DNA from: Shimia abyssi
GTDB taxonomy: Bacteria; Pseudomonadota; Alphaproteobacteria; Rhodobacterales; Rhodobacteraceae
Direction of reading: 5' to 3'
Assembly (NCBI RefSeq): GCF_003014475.1
Contig: NZ_PYGJ01000004.1
Span: forward strand, 62,001 to 126,000
DNA: 64,000 nt
The notes under the pieces are model-generated. The model ran no database searches and was not told the origin of the DNA. It was given only the letters and a program-made list of their open reading frames with translations. Position numbers and translations under genes: made by a program. Shown in pieces: positions 45,031 to 54,069 of this stretch. Each line of letters begins with the position of its first letter. The first letter of the stretch is position 1.

Positions 45031-45117
45031 TGGTACCCGCGGCCGGATTCGAACCGGCACGGCCTCATCGGCCTAGGGATTTTAAGTCCCCTGTGTCTAC
45101 CATTCCACCACGCGGGC
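45031..45117 (-). tRNA. tRNA-Leu (anticodon UAA)
   Basis: On the minus strand GCCCGCG (45117-45111) pairs with CGCGGGT near the 3' end, followed by A and an encoded CCA (45033-45031). The anticodon loop is ACTTAAAAT with anticodon TAA, and there is a long variable arm (GGCCGATGAGGCC) and the T-loop GGTTCGAATCC. At 87 nt it is class II. No neighbouring gene overlaps. Confidence 0.95.
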
Positions 45118-45185
45118 ACTCGTTAACGTCACTCAATAAGTGCGCGACTTTATACATTCAAGGTCATGTGTAAAGCGCCGAAATG

Positions 45186-45740
45186 CTACAATTCCTGACC
45201 GGATTTGTGTCGATTTGCGGGGGATTTTACCAAATCCCGTTCCGGCAACCATGGGTTTAGCTCAAGCGCCTGCGCAAGGGCATCTTGCGCCGCCGCATCC
45301 TGCCCTAAACCAATAAGAGTAAGCGCGCGCCCGGAAAGCGCGCCGACGTGCTTTGGCGAAAGCTGTATCGCCTTTTCCAGATCCGGCAAGGCACCCGAGA
45401 AGTTCTGGTTGAGGAAATTTACAAAAGCCCGTTGATTGTACCCCTCAGCATAGTCAGGACAATACGCAACCAAACGATCAAAATCCTCACGAGCCCCCAA
45501 AAGATCCCATGCCGCGCGTTTACTCATGCCACTGTCGAGCATTTCCTGCGCGGTGTCGTCGGGCGCATCAGTCCAATATGACCACATCTTATCTGATAAG
45601 ATTTGCGCTGTCGCCGGATCCGAGGCAACTTGTATCTCTGCGATCAAAGCTTCCAAGGCACCAGAATGGTCCGGTGCTGCTGGGCACGCCAAGGCGCCAA
45701 CAGGCAAAACAAATGCCAACGCTACTCCAAGTGTTTTCAT
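45186..45740 (-). CDS. Exported TPR-repeat protein
   Basis: A 184-aa protein with signal peptide MKTLGVALAFVLPVGALA and a Cys right after it (not a full lipobox). The C-terminal half contains TPR-like helices with AEGYNQRAFVNFLNQNFSGA, LPDLEKAIQLSPKHVGALSG and AQDALAQALELNPWLPER. TPR proteins mediate protein contacts in the periplasm. Function unknown. It sits beside tRNA-Leu, on the minus strand. Confidence 0.72.
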   Translation of the reverse strand: MKTLGVALAFVLPVGALACPAAPDHSGALEALIAEIQVASDPATAQILSDKMWSYWTDAPDDTAQEMLDSGMSKRAAWDLLGAREDFDRLVAYCPDYAEGYNQRAFVNFLNQNFSGALPDLEKAIQLSPKHVGALSGRALTLIGLGQDAAAQDALAQALELNPWLPERDLVKSPANRHKSGQEL

Positions 45741-45776
45741 TCCAATAGCGTGTCACTTTACTACGATAGAACCAAC

Positions 45777-46250
45777 TCACATCTCTGCGAGGCCGGTGTC
45801 CTTGACTGCTTCCATCGCCACATATGTCGAGGTGCTAGCCACGTGCGGCAAGGCGGATATCTTTTCCCCCAAAACCGCTCGATAGGTTGCCATACTGCTG
45901 GTTCGAACCTTCAAGAGATAGTCGAAGTGGCTTGCGATCATGTGGGCCTGCTCGATCTCGGGCACCTTGGACACCGCGACATTAAACGCTCTCAAGGCCG
46001 CTTCTCTGGTGTCGGCTAGTTTGACTTCAACAAATGCCACATGATCCAGCCCTAATCGCACCGGATCAAGCAACGCACGGTATCCGGTGATCACCCCGGC
46101 CGTTTCAAGCCGTCGCAACCGGGCTTGAGTTGGGCTTTTTGATAACCCTACCTGTTTGGCGAGGTCAGTCACAGACACGCGTCCGTCCGTCGCCAGAACT
46201 TCAAGAATCTTACGATCTAAATTGTCGAGAGCGACCTGACCGTTCTGCAC
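45777..46250 (-). CDS. putR: Lrp/AsnC-family regulator, probably PutR
   Basis: A 157-aa Lrp-type regulator with N-terminal HTH (LDRKILEVLATDGRVSVTDL, AKQVGLSKSPTQARLRRLE) and a C-terminal RAM domain (VAFVEVKLADTREAALRAF). It is divergent from putA with a 104-bp gap, the arrangement of PutR, which activates putA in response to proline in alphaproteobacteria. The start is a GTG at 46250, preceded by GGGGGAA; the frame is open for 67 codons upstream only because of overlap with putA sequence. Gene name rests on position and family. Confidence 0.82.
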   Translation of the reverse strand: MQNGQVALDNLDRKILEVLATDGRVSVTDLAKQVGLSKSPTQARLRRLETAGVITGYRALLDPVRLGLDHVAFVEVKLADTREAALRAFNVAVSKVPEIEQAHMIASHFDYLLKVRTSSMATYRAVLGEKISALPHVASTSTYVAMEAVKDTGLAEM

Positions 46251-46354
46251 CGTAGTTCCCCCTTTTTCAGTCTTTTTGACCTCGGATTCAGCCAACTTCA
46301 GGCCAATCGCCTTTGATTCACCCCCTATAATGACTAAAAGCAACGGAGTTCGCC

Positions 46355-49300
46355 ATGTCCATTTCCCAATCGCGTGCGCTGATCGATACATCGACATACT
46401 GTGACGAAGCCACCCTGGTCTCTCGACTTGTCCAGCAAGCCGCGCTGTCATCCGCTGATCGCGTCCGCATCTGCGCGCAGGCAGGCGATCTTGTGCGCGC
46501 CATCAGGGATGAATCTGCGCCCGGAGTGATGGAAGTTTTCCTCGCTGAATATGGCCTGTCCACCGACGAAGGTATTGCTCTGATGTGCCTGGCCGAGGCG
46601 CTGTTACGCGTGCCGGACGCTGAGACGATTGATGCCTTGATCGAAGACAAGATTGCGCCGTCCGATTGGGGCAAACACCTCGGTGCCTCGGCCTCCTCAT
46701 TGGTTAACGCCTCAACTTGGGCGCTGATGCTGACGGGCAAAGTGCTGGACGAACAAGAACCCGGCCTGCTTGGGAGCTTGCGGGGGGCTGTAAAACGGCT
46801 GGGCGAACCGGTGATCCGCACCGCCGTAGGGCGCGCAATGAAGGAGATGGGCCGCCAGTTCGTACTAGGCGAAGACATCAACGCGGCCTTGGACCGCGCA
46901 GCAAATATGGAGGAAAAAGGGTACACCTATTCATACGATATGCTGGGCGAAGCCGCAAAAACAGACGCAGACGCCATGCGTTATCACCTGTCTTACAGCC
47001 GCGCCATTACCGCTATCGCCTCGGCTTGTACGCATGACGACATTCGCGAAAACCCTGGCATCTCGGTCAAGCTGTCCGCACTGCATCCGCGATACGAAGT
47101 CGCACAACGTCACCGCGTGATAGAGCAGCTTGTACCGCGACTGCGATCGTTGGCTCTCTTGGCAAAATCGGCGGGCATGGGTCTGAACATCGACGCCGAA
47201 GAAGCGGATCGTCTCTCGCTGTCCATCGACGTGATTGAAACAGTGATGTCTGAACCCGCACTTGCGGGGTGGAACGGTTTCGGGATCGTCGTTCAGGCCT
47301 ACGGGAAACGCGCCGGCGCGACGTTGGACACCCTTTACGAAATGGCCAACAAATTGGATCGCAAGATCATGGTACGACTGGTCAAAGGCGCCTATTGGGA
47401 CACCGAAATCAAGCGCGCCCAAGTTTTAGGGGTGGACGGGTTTCCAGTGTTCACCACCAAGCCAGCCACCGACATTTCTTACATCGCCAATGCGCGCAAG
47501 CTTTTGGGCATGACAGACCGAATTTACCCTCAATTCGCCACGCACAACGCCCATACTGTGGCCGCTATCCTCGATATGGCACAGGATACTGCCGCATTCG
47601 AATTCCAGCGCCTGCACGGCATGGGCGAGGCGCTGCATGATATTGTTCTCAAATCACAAAACACCCGTTGCCGGATCTATGCGCCGGTCGGTGCACACCG
47701 CGATTTGCTAGCCTACTTGGTGCGGCGGCTTCTTGAAAATGGCGCCAACAGCTCTTTTGTGAACCAGATCGTAGACCAAGATGTGCCCCCTGAGGAGGTA
47801 GCGCGCGACCCGTTTGAAGCGTTCAAAGATCCCGTTGAATCATTGCCCACCGGCCCAGAGCTTTTTGAACCAGAACGCCCAAACTCTGTTGGCTTCGATC
47901 TTACTGATTTACCAACACTAGAACGGCTCGACGCGGCGCGTGCACCGTTTCGTAATGCCCTGTGGCACGCTACCCCGTTGATCGCAGGCAAAGCGCGTCC
48001 GGAAACCGCTCAGCCCGTAGACAATCCATTTCTGCCAAAGGATTCCCCGGGAACCGTCGCCCAAGCCAGCGCTGCCGATATCGAGGCCGCCCTGTCCGCT
48101 GCAACGCCTTGGGAGGCGTCTTCTCAAGACCGTGGCAATGTCCTTGCACGGGCTGCCGATCTTTTTGAAGCCAACTATGGAGAGTTCTTTGCGCTATTGA
48201 CCCGCGAGGCAGGGAAGACACCGTTGGACGCTGTCGCCGAACTGCGCGAAGCCGTTGATTTCTTGCGTTATTACGGCGCGAACGCTCCAAGCATCACACC
48301 GGCGGGTGTATTCACATGCATCAGCCCGTGGAACTTCCCGCTCGCAATCTTTTCCGGTCAGGTTTCCGCGGCACTCGCCGCTGGTAATGCGGTACTTGCC
48401 AAACCTGCTGACCAAACTCCTCTGATCGCGCATCGCGCCGTCGAACTGATGCACGAGGCGGGCGTTCCATTCACTGCTCTTCAACTATTACCCGGAGCCG
48501 GTACGACAGTTGGCGCCGCGCTGACTTCAGATGCGCGGATCAATGGTGTTGCCTTTACAGGCTCGACCGCGACGGCAAAACGCATTCGTACCGCCATGGC
48601 CGATCACCTTGCCCCCGGCGCGCCCCTTATCGCGGAGACAGGCGGGCTAAACGCCATGATCGTTGACTCAACTGCCTTGCCGGAGCAGGCCGTCACAGCC
48701 ATTATCGAAAGCGCGTTTCAATCCGCCGGTCAACGGTGTTCGGCATTGCGCTGTCTTTACGTGCAAGAAGACATCGCTGACGGGCTGCTTGATATGTTGC
48801 AAGGTGCCATGAAAGAGTTAACGCTTGATGACCCGTGGGAGCTAAGCACCGATTGCGGCCCGGTTATTGACCAAAAAGCGCAGTCCGGCATTGCCGGCCA
48901 TATCGCGATCGCACAGGCCGAAGGCCGTGTTTTGTATCAGCTGACAACGCCACAATCTGGCACGTTCATTGCACCCACGCTGATCCGCGTGAAAGGCATT
49001 GCAGATTTGGAGCAAGAAATTTTTGGTCCCGTTCTACATGTCGCCACCTTCAAGGCCAACGAGTTGGACGCGGTGATCGACGCGATCAACGATACTGGAT
49101 ATGGGCTGACCTTTGGCCTCCAGACGCGAATTGATGATCGGGTTCAACATGTCTCGGACCGGGTCCATGCGGGCAATATCTATGTGAACCGCAACCAGAT
49201 TGGCGCCATAGTGGGATGCCAACCTTTCGGTGGCGAAGGTCTTTCCGGTACTGGCCCCAAGGCAGGCGGGCCAAACTATCTTGCACGCTTTAGCGCTACA

Positions 49301-49777
49301 GCGTCTCAAACCAGCAGCGCGTGGAGCGCGAAAATGCCGCTGGATCAACTCAAGAATGCGCTCAGGACCTGCGGGCCGGGTGATCCGATTATCACGACCA
49401 CCCTGCCCGGTCCTACTGGCGAATCCAACCGACTGAGCACCTATGCCCGTCCGCCCATCCTATGCCTCGGGCCCGGCGCAGGCGCGGCACAGGCGCAGGC
49501 CAATGCCGTCACAAAGATGGGAGGCCGCGCGGTGGTTGCTACAGGACATGTGCCGGAAGAATCTCTCACAGATCTGGCTGGCATTGCCGGTGTGATCTGG
49601 TGGGGCGAGGCATCACAAGCTCGGCTGTATGAGCAGGCCCTCGCCAAACGCGTCGGCCCAATTCTACAGCTGATCACGGGGGTGCCAGACGTTGCGCGGG
49701 TGCGCGGTGAACGCCACGTATGCGTCGACACAACCGCTGCCGGAGGTAACGCCGCATTGCTGAGCGGGGCGGCTTGA
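46355..49777 (+). CDS. putA: Bifunctional proline dehydrogenase / P5C dehydrogenase PutA
   Basis: An 1140-aa flavoenzyme that oxidises proline to glutamate. The N-terminal proline dehydrogenase barrel contains NIDAEEADRLSLSIDVIE and WNGFGIVVQAYGKRAG; the aldehyde dehydrogenase domain follows from about residue 560 with FTCISPWNFPLAIFSGQVSA, the Glu in IAETGGLNAM and the nucleophile Cys in SAGQRCSALRCLYV. A short C-terminal domain follows. No N-terminal ribbon-helix-helix is seen, so regulation is by PutR instead. TATAAT at 46326-46331 is a likely -10 box 24 bp before the start. Confidence 0.96.
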   Translation: MSISQSRALIDTSTYCDEATLVSRLVQQAALSSADRVRICAQAGDLVRAIRDESAPGVMEVFLAEYGLSTDEGIALMCLAEALLRVPDAETIDALIEDKIAPSDWGKHLGASASSLVNASTWALMLTGKVLDEQEPGLLGSLRGAVKRLGEPVIRTAVGRAMKEMGRQFVLGEDINAALDRAANMEEKGYTYSYDMLGEAAKTDADAMRYHLSYSRAITAIASACTHDDIRENPGISVKLSALHPRYEVAQRHRVIEQLVPRLRSLALLAKSAGMGLNIDAEEADRLSLSIDVIETVMSEPALAGWNGFGIVVQAYGKRAGATLDTLYEMANKLDRKIMVRLVKGAYWDTEIKRAQVLGVDGFPVFTTKPATDISYIANARKLLGMTDRIYPQFATHNAHTVAAILDMAQDTAAFEFQRLHGMGEALHDIVLKSQNTRCRIYAPVGAHRDLLAYLVRRLLENGANSSFVNQIVDQDVPPEEVARDPFEAFKDPVESLPTGPELFEPERPNSVGFDLTDLPTLERLDAARAPFRNALWHATPLIAGKARPETAQPVDNPFLPKDSPGTVAQASAADIEAALSAATPWEASSQDRGNVLARAADLFEANYGEFFALLTREAGKTPLDAVAELREAVDFLRYYGANAPSITPAGVFTCISPWNFPLAIFSGQVSAALAAGNAVLAKPADQTPLIAHRAVELMHEAGVPFTALQLLPGAGTTVGAALTSDARINGVAFTGSTATAKRIRTAMADHLAPGAPLIAETGGLNAMIVDSTALPEQAVTAIIESAFQSAGQRCSALRCLYVQEDIADGLLDMLQGAMKELTLDDPWELSTDCGPVIDQKAQSGIAGHIAIAQAEGRVLYQLTTPQSGTFIAPTLIRVKGIADLEQEIFGPVLHVATFKANELDAVIDAINDTGYGLTFGLQTRIDDRVQHVSDRVHAGNIYVNRNQIGAIVGCQPFGGEGLSGTGPKAGGPNYLARFSATASQTSSAWSAKMPLDQLKNALRTCGPGDPIITTTLPGPTGESNRLSTYARPPILCLGPGAGAAQAQANAVTKMGGRAVVATGHVPEESLTDLAGIAGVIWWGEASQARLYEQALAKRVGPILQLITGVPDVARVRGERHVCVDTTAAGGNAALLSGAA

Positions 49778-49808
49778 CCTCCGGCTCCATAGCGGCCAGC
49801 TTGGGCGC

Positions 49809-50552
49809 ATGTTTCCGATCCGAGATCACAACCCGTCCGGGCGTACACCGATTGTCGTTTACGCGCTGCTGCTGATAAATGTCGTCATTTTTCTGGCATT
49901 TACGCCTATGAATGACGACCAACAGCTAGCCCATTTCTATCAGAATTGGGCGCTGATACCGGGCGAAGTTTATCACGGCTACAGCCTGCATACCCTGATC
50001 TCATCAATGTTCCTGCATGGCGGCTGGATGCACCTGCTGGGAAACATGTTGTTTCTGTGGATCTTTGGCGACAACATGGAAGACGAAATGGGCCATGTCG
50101 GCTTTCTGATCTTTTACGTGTTGTCAGGCCTCGGCGCGGGCGCAGCTCAGATCGCGGCCGATCCGTATAGCAATATCCCTATGATCGGCGCGTCAGGGGC
50201 GATTGCGGGCGTAATGGGCGGGTATCTTTTGATGTTCCCCAAGGCTCGCGTCGACGTGATCCTGATAATAATCATATTTTTCAAAATCTTCACTGTGCGG
50301 GCGTGGATTGTTTTGGGTATCTGGTTTGCCATCCAACTTTTTGGCAGCGCAGCCATGAACAGTGCCGAAGGCGGGGTCGCCTATTGGGCCCATGCAGGTG
50401 GGTTTGTCGCCGGCGTTGTCTTGGCGCTGCCCCTTTGGCTGCGACAGGGTGGGACGGGATTCTGGCGTGCAAACGAAGGTCATCCGCCCCATCCTGAGAC
50501 CAAATACCGTCTGACACAAAGCTCGATTCCAAAGGTGAGGAGGCGTCGATGA
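49809..50552 (+). CDS. Rhomboid family intramembrane serine protease
   Basis: A 247-aa membrane protease that cuts transmembrane substrates. The active-site motif GASGA has Ser129, the partner His195 lies in AYWAHAGGFVAG, and the loop motif after helix 1 WMHLLGNMLFLWIFGDNMED is intact. About six transmembrane segments are visible, with a cytoplasmic basic tail. It is 31 bp after putA and overlaps the GFA gene by 4 bp. Substrate unknown. Confidence 0.92.
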   Translation: MFPIRDHNPSGRTPIVVYALLLINVVIFLAFTPMNDDQQLAHFYQNWALIPGEVYHGYSLHTLISSMFLHGGWMHLLGNMLFLWIFGDNMEDEMGHVGFLIFYVLSGLGAGAAQIAADPYSNIPMIGASGAIAGVMGGYLLMFPKARVDVILIIIIFFKIFTVRAWIVLGIWFAIQLFGSAAMNSAEGGVAYWAHAGGFVAGVVLALPLWLRQGGTGFWRANEGHPPHPETKYRLTQSSIPKVRRRR

Positions 50553-50917
50553 AGCATAAGCTGACATGTCATTGTGGTGCGGTGGAGCTGCAAGTTAAGC
50601 TGTCCGATCCGCATACCGACGCAAAGCGATGTGATTGTTCATTTTGTCGTCGACGGGCCGCAGCTACGGCTGCGGTTTCGCTGGATGATCTGGAGATTGT
50701 GAAGGGGGCTGACAACCTGACGCAGTACCAATGGAACACCAAAACCGCCAAGCACTTTTTCTGCAAAACCTGCGGGATCTACACACACCACCAGCGCCGC
50801 TCAAACCCCAATGAATATGGCGTGAATATTGGTGCACTCGAAGGTGTGAACCCGCGAGAACTGGAACCAATTGGATGGGTCGACGGTGTAAATCATTCGT
50901 CAGATCAGTCCGTTTGA
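50549..50917 (+). CDS. GFA family zinc protein
   Basis: A 122-aa protein of the glutathione-dependent formaldehyde-activating/centromere V family. The zinc ligands are CHCGAVEL near the N-terminus, CDCSFCRRRA, and CKTCGIYTHHQRR. The family fixes formaldehyde-glutathione or has unknown roles. Overlaps the rhomboid gene (ATGA). Enzyme activity should not be assumed from the fold. Confidence 0.85.
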   Translation: MKHKLTCHCGAVELQVKLSDPHTDAKRCDCSFCRRRAAATAAVSLDDLEIVKGADNLTQYQWNTKTAKHFFCKTCGIYTHHQRRSNPNEYGVNIGALEGVNPRELEPIGWVDGVNHSSDQSV

Positions 50918-50936
50918 TCCAACAAAGAAACCGACT

Positions 50937-51728
50937 TTAGGTGTTACGTATCACCTTGGAAAACTGAGCGAAAATCGGTTCGTTCGCACAGATCACGTCG
51001 CCGTCTTCTGCGACATTGCCAGCGGGGTCGATTGCCTCAACCATGCCGCCTGCTTCTTTGACGATAATGACACCAGCGGCCACGTCCCAGATGTTGACTT
51101 CACGCTCCCAGAAACCTTCGTAGCGGCCAGCGGCGACATAAGCCATGTCGAGTGCAGCAGCGCCCCAACGACGCACACCTGCGGTCGCAGGTGACAGGCG
51201 CGCGAGGTCTTGAAGGATGGCTGGCAGGTCTGGGCGAGTGCCAAATGGCAGGCCGGTTGCAAAGATCGACTCGATCATGCGCGAACGTCCCGAAACCCGA
51301 AGGCGCTGACTGTCATTGAGCCACGCGCCTTCGCCTTTTTCGGCATAGAACATCTCGTCCTTGGCGGCGTCAAAGATCACACCAGCCACAATCTGGCCCT
51401 TGTGTTCCAGCGCGATGGAAATCGCCCAATGTGGCAGGCCATGCAGGAAGTTGGTGGTGCCATCCAGCGGATCGACAATCCAGCGGCGGGTGGGGTCTTT
51501 GCCGTCCTGACCTCCGCCCTCTTCTCCCAGCCAACCATAGGTTGGGCGTGCGCCAAGTAGTTCTGCTTTAAGGATTTCTTCAGCGGCGATGTCAGCACGA
51601 CTGACGAAATCTCCTGCCCCCTTCATCGATACCTGAAGGTTTTCCACTTCGCGGAAATCCTTGACCAGCGACCGCCCTGCCTTGCGGGCAGCTTTCATCA
51701 TGATGTTCAGGTTCGCGCTGGTCGGCAT
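50937..51728 (-). CDS. Inositol monophosphatase family (SuhB-like)
   Basis: A 263-aa Mg2+-dependent phosphatase. The metal ligands are in YGWLGEEGG (Glu) and WIVDPLDGTTNFLHGLPHW (Asp, Asp), with the second Asp in NIWDVAAGVIIVKEAGG. It is homologous to SuhB and inositol monophosphatase. It is divergent from the broken CurA-like gene with a 195-bp gap, and converges on the GFA gene with a 19-bp gap. Substrate may be inositol phosphate or other sugar phosphates. Confidence 0.88.
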   Translation of the reverse strand: MPTSANLNIMMKAARKAGRSLVKDFREVENLQVSMKGAGDFVSRADIAAEEILKAELLGARPTYGWLGEEGGGQDGKDPTRRWIVDPLDGTTNFLHGLPHWAISIALEHKGQIVAGVIFDAAKDEMFYAEKGEGAWLNDSQRLRVSGRSRMIESIFATGLPFGTRPDLPAILQDLARLSPATAGVRRWGAAALDMAYVAAGRYEGFWEREVNIWDVAAGVIIVKEAGGMVEAIDPAGNVAEDGDVICANEPIFAQFSKVIRNT

Positions 51729-51923
51729 GGGAGGGCTCCTTTTAGCTCAAGGCGCGCGTATACGCCGAGTGGCCCTGTTTGCCAAGGGGTATCGTGGGCA
51801 CCCGGTGCAGGTGTCGAGCGTAGCGTCACAGAGCGTGGCGCTCCGTGCCTGACCCTTGTCAGGCCCTTGCCAAAACGGCGCGCACGGCGCAGGCTGAATC
51901 CAACGCCAACGAGGAGTGATTTT

Positions 51924-52971
51924 ATGAGCGAAAAGATGCAGCGGATCGTGTTGGCAAGCCGCCCGGACGGCGCACCGAACGATGAGAACTTTCGACTGGA
52001 AACCGTAGACGTGCCCACGCCAAAGGACGGTGAGGTGCTTGTAAAGACACATTATTTCTCGCTCGATCCATAAATGCGGGGCCGGATGGATGATGCAAAA
52101 TCCTATGCCGCCGCCATCGAAATCGGTGGGTTGATGACAGGTGGTGCCGTGGGTGAAGTGATCGCCTCAAACGCCGATGGTTTTGCTGTCGGAGACTTCG
52201 TTTTGAGCATGACAGGTTGGGCGACACACGGGATCGCCACAGCTGGCGAACTGCGCAAGCTGAACCCGTCGCTGGCGCCGATCTCGACTGCGCTAGGCGT
52301 ATTGGGCATGCCGGGGTTTACTGGGTGGTATGGCTTGGCTGAGTTGGGACGCCCTCAGGAGGGGGAGACGCTGGTGGTTGGGGCGGCCACTGGGGCGGTT
52401 GGTTCGATGGTTGGACAGGTCACCAAAATGCGCGGATTGCGGGTTGTCGGCATTGCCGGAGGAGAGGCAAAATGTGAAATGGCAACAGATACTTACGGTT
52501 TTGACGCCTGCGTTGATCACAAGGCCTTTAAAGATGCGCGCGACCTGCGCAAAGCGCTGAGCGCTGAGCGCACAATGTCCGGACGGGGTGGATATCTACT
52601 TTGAGAACGTTGGTGGCAAAGTGCTGGAAGCGGTGCTGCCTTTGATGAACACAAACGGGCGGATTCCACTGTGCGGCATGATCGCGTGGTACAACGCGGG
52701 CGGCCTTGGATCGGGGGCGGAAATGCAAAGCCTGACCACACCGCGTCTGTGGCAGTCAATTCTAGTTAAGCACCTGTCAGTGAACGGTTTTATCATCTCA
52801 AACCATTTTGACCGTTACCCCGATTCCCTACGCGAAGTTGGCCCCGCTTTGGCCACCGGCCAGGTGCGTCATACCGAAGATATTGTCGAAGGGCTGGAGA
52901 ATGCCCCAGCGGCGTTCAAGGGGCTGTTGCAGGGCGGAAATACGGGCAAATTGCTGGTGAAAATCACCTGA
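51924..52971 (+). pseudogene. CurA-like NADP-dependent oxidoreductase, broken by a stop and a 7-bp duplication
   Basis: The protein would be a medium-chain reductase similar to NADPH-dependent curcumin/enone reductases. Two lesions: TAA at 52071-52073 in place of a tyrosine codon (LDP-stop-MRGRM), and a tandem duplication of CTGAGCG at 52557-52563 and 52564-52570. Removing one copy gives ALSAQCPDGVDIYFENVGGK in frame. The rest is well conserved: GMPGFTGWYGLAELG, VVGAATGAVGSMVGQ, RLWQSILVKHLSVNGFI and LLQGGNTGKLLVKI. The start ATG 51924 has GAGGAG upstream. Both lesions could in principle be assembly errors, but the duplication is a typical replication slip. Confidence 0.85.
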
Positions 52972-53038
52972 TTTGGCGCGTGGGCCGTTAGGCGGGTCGA
53001 ATCGCCGTAATTTGGGGTAGGTTAACGTCCAGAACCCA

Positions 53039-53078
53039 CGTCGGCATAACGTCGGTATTGTGTCGGTATGGCGTCGGT
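53039..53078 (-). repeat. Second array of four CGTCGGT-type heptamers, exact 11-bp period
   Basis: CGTCGGC, CGTCGGT, TGTCGGT and CGTCGGT begin at 53039, 53050, 53061 and 53072 with 4-bp spacers. This is the reverse complement of the ACCGACG array at 30461-30500, with the same period and copy number. It lies 68 bp after the CurA-like pseudogene and 103 bp before the VOC gene. Protein-binding role is inference. Confidence 0.7.
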
Positions 53079-53180
53079 GTGAATTGCCAAAAACCCGAGT
53101 GTTTCACCACCGCGCGGCCCCTGCCCCGAACTCGCAACAGAGCATTTGAACATCAACGCATTTTTCGTAAGAGAGTCATA

Positions 53181-53570
53181 ATGTTACAGGCCATACATCA
53201 TGCAGCGGTGATTTGCTCGGATTACGAGCAATCCAAAAATTTTTATACAGAGATCCTGGGCCTTAAGGTGGTTGCCGAAAACTACCGCGCAGAGCGGCGT
53301 TCATGGAAGCTCGACCTTGCCCTGCCCGACGGCGGCCAGATTGAGCTATTCTCTTTTCCGTACGCACTCGCTCGGGTGTCGCGCCCCGAAGCGCAGGGGC
53401 TGAGGCATCTGGCGTTTGTGGTGGCAGATGTTGACGCAAGCAAGATGGCGCTGGAGGCCAAGGGGGTCGCTGTCGAACCAGTGCGGGTGGATGAGTACAC
53501 CGGACGCAAGTTCACATTCTTTGCCGACCCGGATGGATTGCCGCTTGAGCTCTATCAAGGCGGGAAATGA
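53181..53570 (+). CDS. VOC family protein (glyoxalase-like)
   Basis: A 129-aa vicinal-oxygen-chelate protein: IHHAAVICSDYEQSKNFYTE, LGLKVVAENYR, GGQIELFSFP, GLRHLAFVVADVDAS and FFADPDGLPLELYQGG. Metal ligands are His in the first strand, Glu in IELF, His in RHLAF and Glu in LELY. Cytoplasmic single-domain form that dimerises. The ATG at 53181 is chosen because the upstream in-frame region is not conserved; a GAGAG lies upstream. Substrate unknown. Confidence 0.85.
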   Translation: MLQAIHHAAVICSDYEQSKNFYTEILGLKVVAENYRAERRSWKLDLALPDGGQIELFSFPYALARVSRPEAQGLRHLAFVVADVDASKMALEAKGVAVEPVRVDEYTGRKFTFFADPDGLPLELYQGGK

Positions 53571-54069
53571 TCTTTGAGGTCGGCGGGCGTTTCTCCGCTC
53601 GATTGGTGGGGCTAGCTTCACTAGGGCGGCTATTCGAGAGGTGGTTGGATCAGCTTTGCGGACAAAGCGCCATTTCGCTGCAAACGCACATTCCTTGCTG
53701 CATTTGCGAGGGGTCCAAAAGTCGAGAGAAATGCAGCAACCCGCAGCATTGCAAACGGTTGGCGGAAATGGGGGGCAAAGCGATTGTTCCCGAAACTTGT
53801 ATACCTACGCTGCTTGGGTAGTTCCGGTCGTAAGAGGACAATGGCGCGCCTTTGCTTCGTCTTGCGACTATTCGGGTTCGCGCAGGTGCAAAAACTCGGC
53901 AGCCTGCCACAAAATTCAGAGCTGTGTAGATTCGAGATCGGCGTTGTCAAAGGGATATCGATTGGCGCTCTGCTGGAACGATTGATTTGTATCATAGTGA
54001 ACGCATCTTGGTTGTGGGAGAAATTGCTCAGGATCCGGCAGCAAATTTATTCGACCACGGAATTGGGCT
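53571..54069. other. About 500 bp without a recognisable gene
   Basis: Short frames exist on both strands (the longest about 116 codons) but none matches a known family or has a credible ribosome site. I see no terminator hairpin with a T-run. It may contain the promoter of the AraC gene or be decayed sequence. Confidence 0.4.

Noticed and set aside
44964-45173. A 69-codon frame covering the tRNA-Leu region
   Set aside because: It lies over the tRNA gene and has no family features.
30461-53078. The 11-bp arrays as replication iterons or a CRISPR
   Set aside because: Only four short units each, no AT-rich origin region, no rep gene, no cas genes; spacers are 4 bp.
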